NCBI GenBank assembly: GCA_004212095.1
Contig: RXIJ01000063.1
Span: forward strand, 1-24,629
Length of the DNA: 24,629 nucleotides
Direction: 5' to 3'
From: Methanosarcinales archaeon
GTDB taxonomy: Archaea > Halobacteriota > Methanosarcinia > Methanosarcinales > EX4572-44
Shown: in pieces, positions 7,939 to 15,164 of the stretch
Numbering within the stretch: position 1 is the first letter of the stretch
Layout of the letters: each line of letters starts with the position of its first letter
Program-made: the position numbers and the translations under genes
The notes under the pieces: model-generated
What the model saw: only the letters and a program-made list of their open reading frames with translations
What the model was told of the DNA's origin: nothing
Database searches by the model: none

Positions 7939-9495
7939 ATGCCAGAAATTCATGAATATGGCGAATGCCAGTATGCAGACGTCGTTGAAAAAACGATGAA
8001 TGAAGGGCTTGCTGCACAGGAGACTTGTGTCGATATTGTAAGAGAGCATAGATATGAACCATTCCTATGGAAACATTGTGAGCCATTTTATAACCGTATT
8101 AAAGAGGTGACAGTTCATCCGGATCAATCCAAGGAGACTATGAACCTCTGGAGAGAATCTTATCTGAATCATTATGAGATTATTGATTCTCTCTGTAAGA
8201 CGGTAAACCCAGCCGATACAGCATTCCTCGAATGGATGCAGACGCCGATTGTACTTGATATGTGCTACAAGCTCGACAGAGATTTCAAGGATGCAATAGA
8301 TGAGTTCTGCAGAACGATAAGAGAATCTGAAGACCTGATCGGAATCGAAGCGATGAGACTTCACTCAGGATTCTATGGAATTGTTTCATCAAAAGACTTT
8401 GCAGCAGTACCAGGCAGTAACTTTGCAATAGATGTGATGATACTTGACAGAACACCAATCGATCGAAAGTACAAAGAAGCAATCATGGCTGCAAAATCAT
8501 GGGGACTTAACACGATCTATGTATTTGGCGACCGATTCACAAGAACATTACAAAGATGCAGAAACGTTCAGACCGCAATCGAACAGGAACAGAGATACCT
8601 TGAATGGATATGGGCTCAGCCATCAATGTTTATGAAGAAGATCATGGGTACACTTGGTTTTACATCATTCAATCGACATAAATACTTTGAGCTTTACGAA
8701 AAAAGGATGACCCCAATCGTGAAAGAAGCTTATGATGCTGATGTCCACATTTCCAATATACCGATGCTTCCCACACATGTTGGAGACATGGGGCACCACC
8801 TTGGTGATTCATACTACAATATCTGCAAGGATGATATGTGTATGAACATACTTGATGCAGTGACACAGGTTGGTGTAAGAACAACAAGGCGAGGATACGC
8901 AATGGGTGTTCCAAAGGCTCCATTTTCCCTTACCGGTATTACAACTGGTGCACAGGGTGCGGCAATGGCAGAGATACTCAACTGGGATGGCTTTACAGCC
9001 AATATGTTCGTTGACATGATGGAACATAGATTCAACAACTGGGTACTAACGCATCCATACGACAGACCAATGGTTGCGGAATTGCACATTAATGACTGGC
9101 TGGACTTTGTTGCAAAAGGCGAGAGAATGCTCAGGGATCCACCAAAAGGATATGGTGGAAAAGTGATGGGTGTTCCAATTGATCTATGGCCTCTTAGAAA
9201 CAACACGTTACTGAACGATCCACAGTGGTATGGGTATCCATACTGTTCAATTACTGCCAGAACAGGAGCATTGTTCAGATTCATAGATCAGCCGTGCATG
9301 CTAGCACCAGAAGCACCATCAATCAATGCACTGGTTAATCACACATCGCTTAATCCAGATAAAGCAATGGCACCGATACAACTCTGCAAGAGATGTGCCA
9401 CATCAGACTGGCTGCCAGCAAAATGCAGATGGTGCAGAGCAAACGATCTGAAACTTGCAGTAGGTTCAGAGACACGAATCGAACCAGGAGAGTGA
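7939..9495 (+). CDS. DUF2193-family protein with C-terminal four-cysteine motif
   Basis: This 518-residue protein matches, from memory, the DUF2193 family known mainly from methanogenic archaea, whose function is not established. Family-like segments include LNHYEIIDSLCKTVNP, FLEWMQTPIVLDMCY, AAVPGSNFAIDVM, AIMAAKSWGLNTIY and SYYNICKDDMCMNILDAV. Near the end, CKRC (about 483-486) and CRWC (about 496-499) form a CxxC...CxxC pair that could bind zinc or an iron-sulfur cluster. No signal peptide or membrane helix is seen. AGGAGTG at 7924-7930 provides the ribosome binding site. It is tightly coupled to the AOR before it and the 92-residue protein after it, so an accessory or partner role to the AOR is a reasonable but untested inference. 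Confidence 0.85.
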   Translation: MPEIHEYGECQYADVVEKTMNEGLAAQETCVDIVREHRYEPFLWKHCEPFYNRIKEVTVHPDQSKETMNLWRESYLNHYEIIDSLCKTVNPADTAFLEWMQTPIVLDMCYKLDRDFKDAIDEFCRTIRESEDLIGIEAMRLHSGFYGIVSSKDFAAVPGSNFAIDVMILDRTPIDRKYKEAIMAAKSWGLNTIYVFGDRFTRTLQRCRNVQTAIEQEQRYLEWIWAQPSMFMKKIMGTLGFTSFNRHKYFELYEKRMTPIVKEAYDADVHISNIPMLPTHVGDMGHHLGDSYYNICKDDMCMNILDAVTQVGVRTTRRGYAMGVPKAPFSLTGITTGAQGAAMAEILNWDGFTANMFVDMMEHRFNNWVLTHPYDRPMVAELHINDWLDFVAKGERMLRDPPKGYGGKVMGVPIDLWPLRNNTLLNDPQWYGYPYCSITARTGALFRFIDQPCMLAPEAPSINALVNHTSLNPDKAMAPIQLCKRCATSDWLPAKCRWCRANDLKLAVGSETRIEPGE

Positions 9496-9500
9496 TTGAA

Positions 9501-9779
9501 ATGGTAGAAGAAATCTATGCGGAAGATCAGGAAGAATGCAAAAGGAAGCTTGATGTGCAGGTAAAGAAGTTCGAAGATGCGGAAGACAGAGATAAATACA
9601 TAGAGAAGCTTGAGGCTGGAACTATGTATGCACTCGAAGTTTCGGCAATACTTGGCATCTCGTGCGCGGCAGTGCAGGAATATATGCGAAGAAATGGAAT
9701 AACAGCAACCGTTGTATGGCCTTCTCCACCCCACATGGTAACACCGGAAGGGCGGAGGATGAAAGGAATAGGTGGTTAA
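9501..9779 (+). CDS. Conserved-context small protein with helix-turn-helix-like segment
   Basis: This is a 92-residue soluble protein I do not recognise. The frame is open further upstream, but I chose ATG 9501. It follows the DUF2193 stop by five bases and is preceded by CCAGGAG at 9484-9490. The first half is charged and probably helical (EDQEECKRKLDVQVKKFEDA). The second half contains YALEVSAILGISCAAVQEYM and RRNGI, which looks like a helix-turn-helix. It ends in a Pro-rich basic tail. Placement suggests it works with, or regulates, the AOR/DUF2193 pair. The stop codon lies within the terminator hairpin. Confidence 0.7.
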   Translation: MVEEIYAEDQEECKRKLDVQVKKFEDAEDRDKYIEKLEAGTMYALEVSAILGISCAAVQEYMRRNGITATVVWPSPPHMVTPEGRRMKGIGG

Positions 9780-9793
9780 TTCCACCTTTTTTT
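9770..9793 (+). terminator. Hairpin plus T-run terminator of the AOR operon
   Basis: AGGTGG (9770-9775) and CCACCT (9782-9787) pair across a six-base loop TTAATT, followed directly by a run of T to 9793. The stop codon of the 92-residue gene (TAA, 9777-9779) sits in the loop. This is the clearest intrinsic-type terminator in the window and marks the end of the C1 block. Confidence 0.7.
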
Positions 9794-9937
9794 ATTATTT
9801 AGGGGAACCATGCAAGAGTTGGTTTTGGGGTAAAACCAGCATTAAATATTTAAACAGATAAAAGTTTTAATTGTTTTTATTCTTTACTTTTAGCGTTACT
9901 ATGGACAAAGACGATCGTGGCTATTATCGGGTGGATT
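9794..9937. other. Intergenic gap with truncated reading-frame start
   Basis: This is AT-rich DNA between the AOR-operon terminator and the mobile-element remains. ATTTAAACAG-type sequence near 9848-9856 is a weak TATA candidate. An ATG at 9901 opens a 15-codon frame (MDKDDRGYYRVDSDT) that stops inside the first terminal-repeat copy at 9943. It may be the start of a gene cut by insertion, or chance. Nothing else is recognised here. Confidence 0.3.
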
Positions 9938-9980
9938 CCGATACTTGACTTTCAAACCGGACTTTAACTTGACTTTCAAA
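9938..9980. repeat. Two left copies of a mobile-element terminal repeat
   Basis: ACTTGACTTTCAAA occurs at 9943-9956 and again at 9967-9980, 24 bases apart. Inverse copies lie at 10657-10670 (one mismatch) and 13043-13056 (exact). Extended outward, the second copy (CTTTAACTTGACTTTCAAA, 9962-9980) matches the inverse of 13043-13061 at 18 of 19 positions. These look like left ends of one or two related transposable elements. Confidence 0.65.
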
Positions 9981-10160
9981 CATACTCCAAAAAACACCAT
10001 CATCCAACCCAATCGCTGTATGACCTATCAAAACATAAACCCCACTGCCACCGATATCCTTAACTTACCATAAATTTCCCCATATCCAGCATAGAATATA
10101 ATCGAGCCTGTTTCGCACCCATTTCTTCAACCACCATCTCAACATTCCTGCCCGTCTTTT

Positions 10161-10560
10161 CTACACAGGGGCAAGACGTATTCCCTCCAACTCATCAACA
10201 AGCTGCACAATGCTCAATCGAATATGTTTCATCCGGATGTTGAAATCCTTGTGAATGATATTATTGACCTCCCTCCACGCTGCCGGTATCGCGCTCCTTT
10301 TTATTGTTGGTGTGCTGTTTATAGCATCCACGAAACTCAGTTCCTTGGATATAGTATGGCTCGCGGCGGTTTTGCCATGTTTGATGTGTGGCAGTTCTGC
10401 TGCCATTTCTTTCAGTTCAACGATCTTTTCCGCAGTTTCGGGGTACTTTTGCCACACCTGTTTGGGTTTGCCATCAACTCTTGCAATTTCAAGAGGCATA
10501 CCAATAGATGTGGCATTTGATCTTCTTCTTTCTCAATGACATCATATTGTAGCATTATGA
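10161..10560 (-). pseudogene. Decayed IS1634-type transposase, N-terminal part
   Basis: On the minus strand an open stretch (10161-10499) reads EIARVDGKPKQVWQKYPETA, then KIVELKEMAAELPHIKHGK, close to the N-terminal region of archaeal IS1634-type transposases (typically RVDGKP...VWQKYLGTAEKI). Just upstream, in another frame, is KKIKCHIYWYAS, which fits the preceding beta-strand segment, so a frameshift separates the two. The catalytic DDE region is missing: the frame ends after about 110 residues, whereas intact enzymes have over 450. Terminal-repeat copies lie on both sides (9967 and 10657). Confidence 0.65.
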
Positions 10561-10656
10561 TAATATCAAAAGTTGGGTTATACATCTTGCACGACCACAA
10601 CGTGTCCAATGGCTAACGGTTTTTGAGGGAAGTTGGGGGGGTTCAATTTACACTTC

Positions 10657-10675
10657 TTTGAAAGTCGAGTAATCG
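10657..10675. repeat. Right copy of mobile-element terminal repeat (diverged)
   Basis: TTTGAAAGTCGAGT at 10657-10670 is the inverse of the left copies with one change. The bases in front (CACTTC, 10651-10656) also resemble those preceding the 13043 copy (GCGCTTC), so the two right ends share about 24 bases. It lies just upstream of the decayed IS1634-type transposase, as expected for that element's right end. Confidence 0.6.
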
Positions 10676-10689
10676 TTCAAGCTGGGCTG

Positions 10690-10800
10690 TCACACCACGT
10701 GGTACTCTGGTTGAAACTTTGGAATCTTTCCCATATTTGAATCAGGAACGGCGTTCACGGGATTTAAATCAACAATAACTTCAAAATAGTGTTGACCCCT
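10690..10800 (-). pseudogene. Unidentified C-terminal coding fragment
   Basis: The minus strand reads HYFEVIVDLNPVNAVP followed by DSNMGKIPKFQPEYHVV and a stop at 10690-10692. It looks like real coding sequence in codon use and amino-acid pattern, but no start exists and a stop lies shortly upstream. I cannot name the family. It sits on the same strand as, and downstream of, the NifX-type gene, so it may be the tail of a former operon neighbour. Confidence 0.3.
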
Positions 10801-10920
10801 ATATGGAAAAAGCTAATTTGACGGCTTCTTCGACACTTGTTCCCACTACCTAATTCGCCCTCAAAAAACACAAATCACTGCCATAACTATTACAACCTCC
10901 ACGCATGCCATGACATCCGC

Positions 10921-11283
10921 TCAATGAATTCTGTACTCTTTACACGCGTTCTCATCGGTTGCTTCCATAAGCTGTCCCTGCTGCCATACCTTAATTACAT
11001 CGCGTACCGTGCCCTGTGCACCAACGAAGACATCGATGCCGGCCTCTTCAAATAGATGGACCGCTCTTGGCCCAAGACCGGAGCAGAGCATCACATGAGT
11101 TCCCGTTTTTGATATAAACTCTGGAGGCAATCCAGCACCCCCCATATGTTCGCCGGTATTCGGAATTACCGTAACCTCGTTCGTGTCGAGATCTACGATG
11201 GTATATGTTGGAACTCTGCCGAAATGCTGACCCACGAAATCATCGATGCCACCGTTTTCTGTAGTTGGAATACATACTTTCAT
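10921..11283 (-). CDS. NifX/NifB-type iron-molybdenum cofactor-domain protein
   Basis: This intact 120-residue protein is of the dinitrogenase iron-molybdenum cofactor family (Pfam Nitro_FeMo-Co). It shows the typical N-terminus MKVCIPTTENGGIDDFVGQH, then FGRVPTYTIVDLDT, a GLGPRAVHLFEEAGIDVF motif and a C-terminal helix. Many archaea carry such stand-alone proteins without nitrogenase; they are thought to bind metal-cluster cofactors. The start is supported by AGGTGAAG on the minus strand upstream of the ATG. All neighbours within 2 kb are broken genes or transposase remains, so this is the only apparently functional gene in the patch. No other nitrogen-fixation gene is in the window. Confidence 0.88.
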   Translation of the reverse strand: MKVCIPTTENGGIDDFVGQHFGRVPTYTIVDLDTNEVTVIPNTGEHMGGAGLPPEFISKTGTHVMLCSGLGPRAVHLFEEAGIDVFVGAQGTVRDVIKVWQQGQLMEATDENACKEYRIH

Positions 11284-11539
11284 TTTTTATCTTCACCTTT
11301 GTTTATCTTATATAGTTTGTTTGTTAATTTCAAATTTAGAGATTTTTTACTACTCTTCCGGAATTTGGATTTTGAAAGGCCATAGAGGAACATAAGCTTT
11401 CGCAGCGAGGTTCCCCTAGTACGAGAAGTGGCAGCCACAATGACGATCCACGGTTCATGTACCGTCATTCCCACTTGCTATTGATGTAACTATTGTTGTA
11501 TCATTCCCGACTCATTCATAGTTCCTATTGGTTTAATGA
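11284..11539. other. Gap between NifX-type gene and broken cobO
   Basis: There is no convincing gene. The minus strand has an open frame of 64 codons (11280-11474) ending ATGA over the NifX start, but it has no family resemblance and no clear ribosome binding site. A short CCTAGTACGAGA string at about 11415-11426 resembles the 23S rRNA sarcin-ricin loop, but the flanks do not match. Confidence 0.3.
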
Positions 11540-12074
11540 TTAATGCCCCATCATCATAGTTTCATTACTATTTTTATCCCAATGGTATTTAATCTGTTCT
11601 GTGTGAATTATTATATCTGCCATTTCTATTATTCTATCTCCCGGATCTCTTCCACTGAGAATGATTGCAATACCGCCTCTTCTCTCCGGCATCGTCTTCT
11701 GTTAAAAGCCCGAATTTTACTGCATATAATATCTCGTCCAGAATCAGAAGGTCAGTTTGTTTTTAATTCAACACTCTGTTAGCGATTTTCAAACTCTCTT
11801 TAGCATTTTTGAGATGTGTTTTTCTTGATTCCCTGTCCAAAAAAATAGGAGGTCTACAAAGATACATCTGGATGTTATCTACCTGTTTTAGAAACTGATA
11901 TTCCCCAGTAGTTTGTTTCCCCTTCATAAAATGTAATATCACTACTTTTTTTATTATGGCCAAGCATTCATATAGCATGACCAATAGAAGCAGATGTCTT
12001 CCCTTCACCCTTCCTCTAATAAACGATGATTTTTCCTTCAGCTGCCGAATTATAACCATGTGCATTCTGTTCAT
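11540..12074 (-). pseudogene. Broken cob(I)alamin adenosyltransferase (CobO/BtuR type)
   Basis: The minus strand carries most of a CobO/BtuR-type corrinoid adenosyltransferase in pieces. In order these are: a P-loop remnant (GKIIVY, then GEGKTSASIGHAI in one frame), VVILHFMKGKQTTGEYQFL in another frame, and NAKESLKIANRVLN ended by an in-frame stop at 11763-11765. LLILDEILYAVKFGLLTEDD follows in the same frame. Then, after a further shift, come AIILSGRDPGDRIIEMADII and HTEQIKYHW to a stop at 11540. The family attaches the adenosyl group to cobamides. The order and spacing match one ancestral gene of about 175 codons with at least two frameshifts and several stops, so it is not functional. Confidence 0.75.
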
Positions 12075-12097
12075 GTTTCATGGCATATATACTATAT

Positions 12098-12230
12098 TAC
12101 CTCAGATCTATAGTTTTTCTGACTGCAGGATGTTTACGGCAAGTATAAACGTAAGCATTCCTGCAATCAGAAAGCCAACCATCCCGATGAGTGTTATTCC
12201 GTAGATATATGGCTACAGGTCTTTCTGTGT
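12098..12230 (-). pseudogene. Fragment of a membrane-protein C-terminus
   Basis: On the minus strand, upstream of the cobO remnant, one frame reads PYIYGITLIGMVGFLIAG, then MLTFILAVNILQSEKL and a stop. This is a clear membrane helix with a short charged tail. In-frame stops lie directly upstream, so only the end of the original protein remains. I cannot identify the family. Confidence 0.3.
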
Positions 12231-12427
12231 GACTGGATTAACCGCTGATCAAAGCTTGGATAATGATGATGCTAACAACACGTTTGCTTGTGGAGATACT
12301 GGGCTCAGTTGTTACCTGCTTAATATCTCTGCCTTCAAACTCATACGTGTTCGGTTAAGAGATTAATCATTTCAAACTATTAATATATTTATATATCAAA
12401 GCGGTTATCCTACTTTGTGATGTTGAT
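12231..12427. other. Gap without recognisable gene
   Basis: This is AT-rich DNA between the membrane-protein fragment and the IS4-type transposase remnant. Both strands have frequent stops. ATATATTTATATATC near 12380-12396 would pass as a TATA box for the transposase remnant at 12428. Nothing else is recognised. Confidence 0.3.
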
Positions 12428-12721
12428 ATGAATATAAATAATGAAAAGAAGGTCGATCCTACGGTAAAGACGATCGTTGAGCTGTTTTCAGAATAGTTTC
12501 TGAGAAACACTGCATGAGAGATAAGGGTTGTTAAAAGAGAGCGTAAAATTGACCCAGTCATTCTTTTTTGGGTGTTTATTGCGTGATGTGGTGGATCTGG
12601 TTATTCTTTGAGTCCTTTTGTAAATGACCTTCCAAAACTCCGAGAAGAATATTGCGAAACAAGAAAAGGTCCCGAAATACAAATTGCTGATGAAAACTGG
12701 AAGATTTCGTACAAGCTTTAG
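12428..12721 (+). pseudogene. Decayed IS4/ISH8-type transposase, N-terminal part
   Basis: One continuous plus-strand frame starts at ATG 12428 and reads TVKTIVELFSE, stop, FLRNTA, stop, EIRVVKRERKIDPVILFWVF, stop, then FVNDLPKLREEYCETRKGP, with a final stop at 12719. The pattern FLRxTAxExxxVKRERKIDPVxLFWVLVLG is the usual N-terminus of archaeal IS4-type (ISH8-like) transposases. At least three stops interrupt it without a frameshift, and the DDE core is not recognisable downstream. The terminal-repeat copy at 13043-13056 may be the right end of this element. Confidence 0.6.
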
Positions 12722-13042
12722 AGACGACTGGATTATCTAATGAGTTGGTCTATACATTACAATCCATTTTAGGTGTGGAGGCGGATATGGAGGCGGTTTG
12801 CTTATGCTGAAAACGGCATTGTTTGTTTATCTGCAAAACTTGTATACTTACAGGTCTGTGAGATGGCAAAGTCGGTCATGGAAAACTCGGTACATTAGAG
12901 ATGATGTTCATGGCTGGAAATCAGTAGGTTATGAAAAATGGGATGTAATTTCATAAAAGTTTGGCTAAATTTATCGAGTTTCAGAGAGATTTGAGCTCTC
13001 AAGGTTGGGTTTTAAGAAAAATCAGAGGCTAATTTGCGCTTC
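12722..13042. other. Degenerate element interior, no recognisable gene
   Basis: This stretch joins the IS4-type remnant to the terminal repeat at 13043. All plus frames contain stops. Short open pieces such as LMLKTALFVYLQNLY do not match a family I can name. It is probably the decayed remainder of the transposase gene or of another element. Confidence 0.3.
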
Positions 13043-13061
13043 TTTGAAAGTCAAGTAAAAG
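13043..13061. repeat. Right copy of mobile-element terminal repeat (exact)
   Basis: TTTGAAAGTCAAGT at 13043-13056 is the exact inverse of the left copies at 9943 and 9967, and 13043-13061 matches the inverse of 9962-9980 at 18 of 19 positions. It marks the right limit of the mobile-element patch. No direct target duplication could be seen at the flanks. Confidence 0.65.
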
Positions 13062-13081
13062 ACACAACCAAGAGTTATTTT

Positions 13082-13102
13082 CTGCACAAGGAAGTTGTGC
13101 AG
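13082..13102. repeat. Hairpin downstream of the beta-propeller gene
   Basis: CTGCACAA (13082-13089) and TTGTGCAG (13095-13102) are perfect inverted arms around GGAAG. The hairpin lies 24 bases beyond the stop of the minus-strand beta-propeller gene. No T-run follows on that strand, so it may act as an RNA-stabilising or weak termination structure rather than a classic terminator. Confidence 0.45.
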
Positions 13103-13125
13103 CGCGGGCGAGTCCGTTAACTACA

Positions 13126-15045
13126 TCATCTATATTTTCGATAGTTATATTCTTCAAAAGGCAGATCGATGCTGTTTACCATACTAATGTCTTCAAGATT
13201 ATTCATCAGAATTTTTCGTGCTGAGATAGTATAAAGTACATCATCCATGTACAGTGCTCTACGTACTGCATACGGTGAATTCCAGTAGTAGTCTTCTTCG
13301 TAATAATCAACATGGGTTACTGTGTCGCGAAGCTTAAAACCGTTGGCGGTCACATTAAACACGTAAGCACCCTGCCATACTCTCTGATTAAAATTTCGAT
13401 CGTATCTGTTTCCCTCTTTAATTTCTCTGATTGGAATTACAAGCAGATTTTTGTTTTTGTCAAAGAGAAATGCCTTATGATCTCTCAGAGCTTCGGAATC
13501 AGTACCAGATTCACCTATCTCATACTTATCTATCTGTTCTGGCTTCTCGACATCAGAGACATTGAATAATGCAAGCTTCACTCCTTTGATTGAGACATCG
13601 CCCCACCTATTTGTTCCAGTCTCCTTACCGATACCGATTATGTGATTCTTGTCATACGGATGCAGGTAGTCAGAAAACCCTGGTATTTTAAGCTTACCTA
13701 ATATTTCCGGATTCGATGGATCTGATAAATCAATCACAAATAATGGATCAATTCGTTTGAAGGTTACCATGTACAGTCTCTCACCTATGAATCTTGTTGA
13801 GTATATCTGCTCATCAAAAGCGATTTTCTCTATACTTCCGGTAATCTTAAGATCAGAATCCATTACATAAACATTATTAAACTGTACAGAGCCTTTATTT
13901 CTTGTCCAGAATTGTGATGTTGTGGCAACCCTGAAATAGCCGTCGTGTTCATCCATTGAGAACTGGTTTAGAAGTCTTCCCTGAATTTCACCCCTGCCAG
14001 TATAAACAATCTCACCCTTGTTGATTCTAATCTTCTGGATTATTGTTTGATCTCTCTCCTGTAATATTTTCTCCTCGTATTCTCCAACGGCATCTCTAAT
14101 TCGGTTAAATAGATCACGTTTTTCTTTTTCATCCATACGGTTGTAGGTTTCTTTTAGTACTGACGAAATGCGATCCCATTTCTCATACGGGCTGACGTTA
14201 GTTTCTTTTATTGCGTTGATCTTTTTTTGTGCGTCTGAAGGGAGCAAAGGCACAACAATCTTGTAGAACTCCTCTTTCTGCTCCTGTTGATAGTACCTGT
14301 GAGGCAGATTCTTGCGATATGTTATATAAATATTATTTTCTGACACATACAAATTATCAGAGTAGCCCATCATAAATGATTTTGCACGGATGTCGCCGTC
14401 CTCAAGATTAATAGATGCAATCGTATGGAATACATAGTTTCGTTCAGGATTGTCAAAATAATATACATCGGGTCGTAGAATCTCTTCTGATGCCTGCTTG
14501 ATTTTCGGAATATCAATAAAATTATTGCGATGATATACATAATCCTTCACAATGAAATATACATAATTACCGATCATCCGTGACTGGAAGTAATTACCAG
14601 TAAGGTTATAATCAGAAGCAAGCACTGGTTTTTCTCGATCAGAGATATCATAGATCAATGTGCTTGTCTTTTGAGCATACCGCGTTCTTGGAACAAAATC
14701 ATATTCCGGATAAAAAAGAACCTCGTGGTGATCATCGCTGAAAACCACAAGCTGGTTGCCATTTACAAACATGTTTTTTGGTGTGCCAGGTATCGTTGTC
14801 TCAGAGAGGATTGTTGCATTTTCCGGCGGATATGAATCAACAATGATCATCTTGTTTTGCACCAGCATGTAGATATATTTCCCATCATTTTTTACAAAAT
14901 CTGCCTCATCAACATTCTCTACCTGAATATTGGTTGTTGAATACTCTGATGCCTCCTGGACAACTGGTGCTGACGGCGGCGTTGGGGGTCTTACAGCATC
15001 GGGTCCCTCTGCCATGGATTTAACCATAGCTTCGTCCATCATCAT
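13126..15045 (-). CDS. Exported beta-propeller domain protein (N-terminus frameshifted)
   Basis: The open part encodes 639 residues of the archaeal beta-propeller-domain family. The core starts STTNIQVENVDEADFVKNDG and continues with repeated blade-like strands: KYIYMLVQNKMIIVDSYPP, RLYMVTFKRIDPLFVIDL and LLVIPIREIKEGNRYDRNF. A charged helical insertion sits at about residues 270-345. The family is normally exported and its role is not established. Met at 15045 is only the first Met of the open frame, not a convincing start: the same frame continues upstream without a stop or start codon (NVSVPESTQELKKFSSASEI). The signal peptide lies at 15165-15242 in a frame shifted by one base. Either the gene is broken, the base is a sequence error, or it is read by frameshifting. 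It lies downstream of, and on the same strand as, the polymerase gene. Confidence 0.85.
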   Translation of the reverse strand: MMMDEAMVKSMAEGPDAVRPPTPPSAPVVQEASEYSTTNIQVENVDEADFVKNDGKYIYMLVQNKMIIVDSYPPENATILSETTIPGTPKNMFVNGNQLVVFSDDHHEVLFYPEYDFVPRTRYAQKTSTLIYDISDREKPVLASDYNLTGNYFQSRMIGNYVYFIVKDYVYHRNNFIDIPKIKQASEEILRPDVYYFDNPERNYVFHTIASINLEDGDIRAKSFMMGYSDNLYVSENNIYITYRKNLPHRYYQQEQKEEFYKIVVPLLPSDAQKKINAIKETNVSPYEKWDRISSVLKETYNRMDEKEKRDLFNRIRDAVGEYEEKILQERDQTIIQKIRINKGEIVYTGRGEIQGRLLNQFSMDEHDGYFRVATTSQFWTRNKGSVQFNNVYVMDSDLKITGSIEKIAFDEQIYSTRFIGERLYMVTFKRIDPLFVIDLSDPSNPEILGKLKIPGFSDYLHPYDKNHIIGIGKETGTNRWGDVSIKGVKLALFNVSDVEKPEQIDKYEIGESGTDSEALRDHKAFLFDKNKNLLVIPIREIKEGNRYDRNFNQRVWQGAYVFNVTANGFKLRDTVTHVDYYEEDYYWNSPYAVRRALYMDDVLYTISARKILMNNLEDISMVNSIDLPFEEYNYRKYR

Positions 15046-15164
15046 TCTTTCAAATCCACTATTACCAACCGGTTGGCTATCGGCAGCATCTTCGAGGAAA
15101 TTACGTATTTCTGAAGCTGAAGAGAATTTCTTTAGTTCCTGGGTTGATTCCGGAACTGAGACAT

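Noticed and set aside
9501..9779. Longer start at 9393 for the small protein
   Set aside because: It would overlap the DUF2193 cysteine region by about 100 bases; ATG 9501 has a ribosome site and usual operon spacing.
11410..11430. 23S rRNA sarcin-ricin-like string CCTAGTACGAGA
   Set aside because: Only about 12 bases agree and the flanking bases do not follow rRNA, so it is most likely chance.
11280..11474. 64-codon minus-strand frame overlapping the NifX-type start by ATGA
   Set aside because: The product is basic and low in family-like pattern, there is no clear ribosome site, and the surroundings are degenerate; overlap alone is not enough.
9938..13061. A single composite transposon carrying the NifX-type gene
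   Set aside because: The ends are inverted repeats, but no target duplication and no intact transposase are visible, and two different transposase families are represented; separate decayed insertions explain it better.
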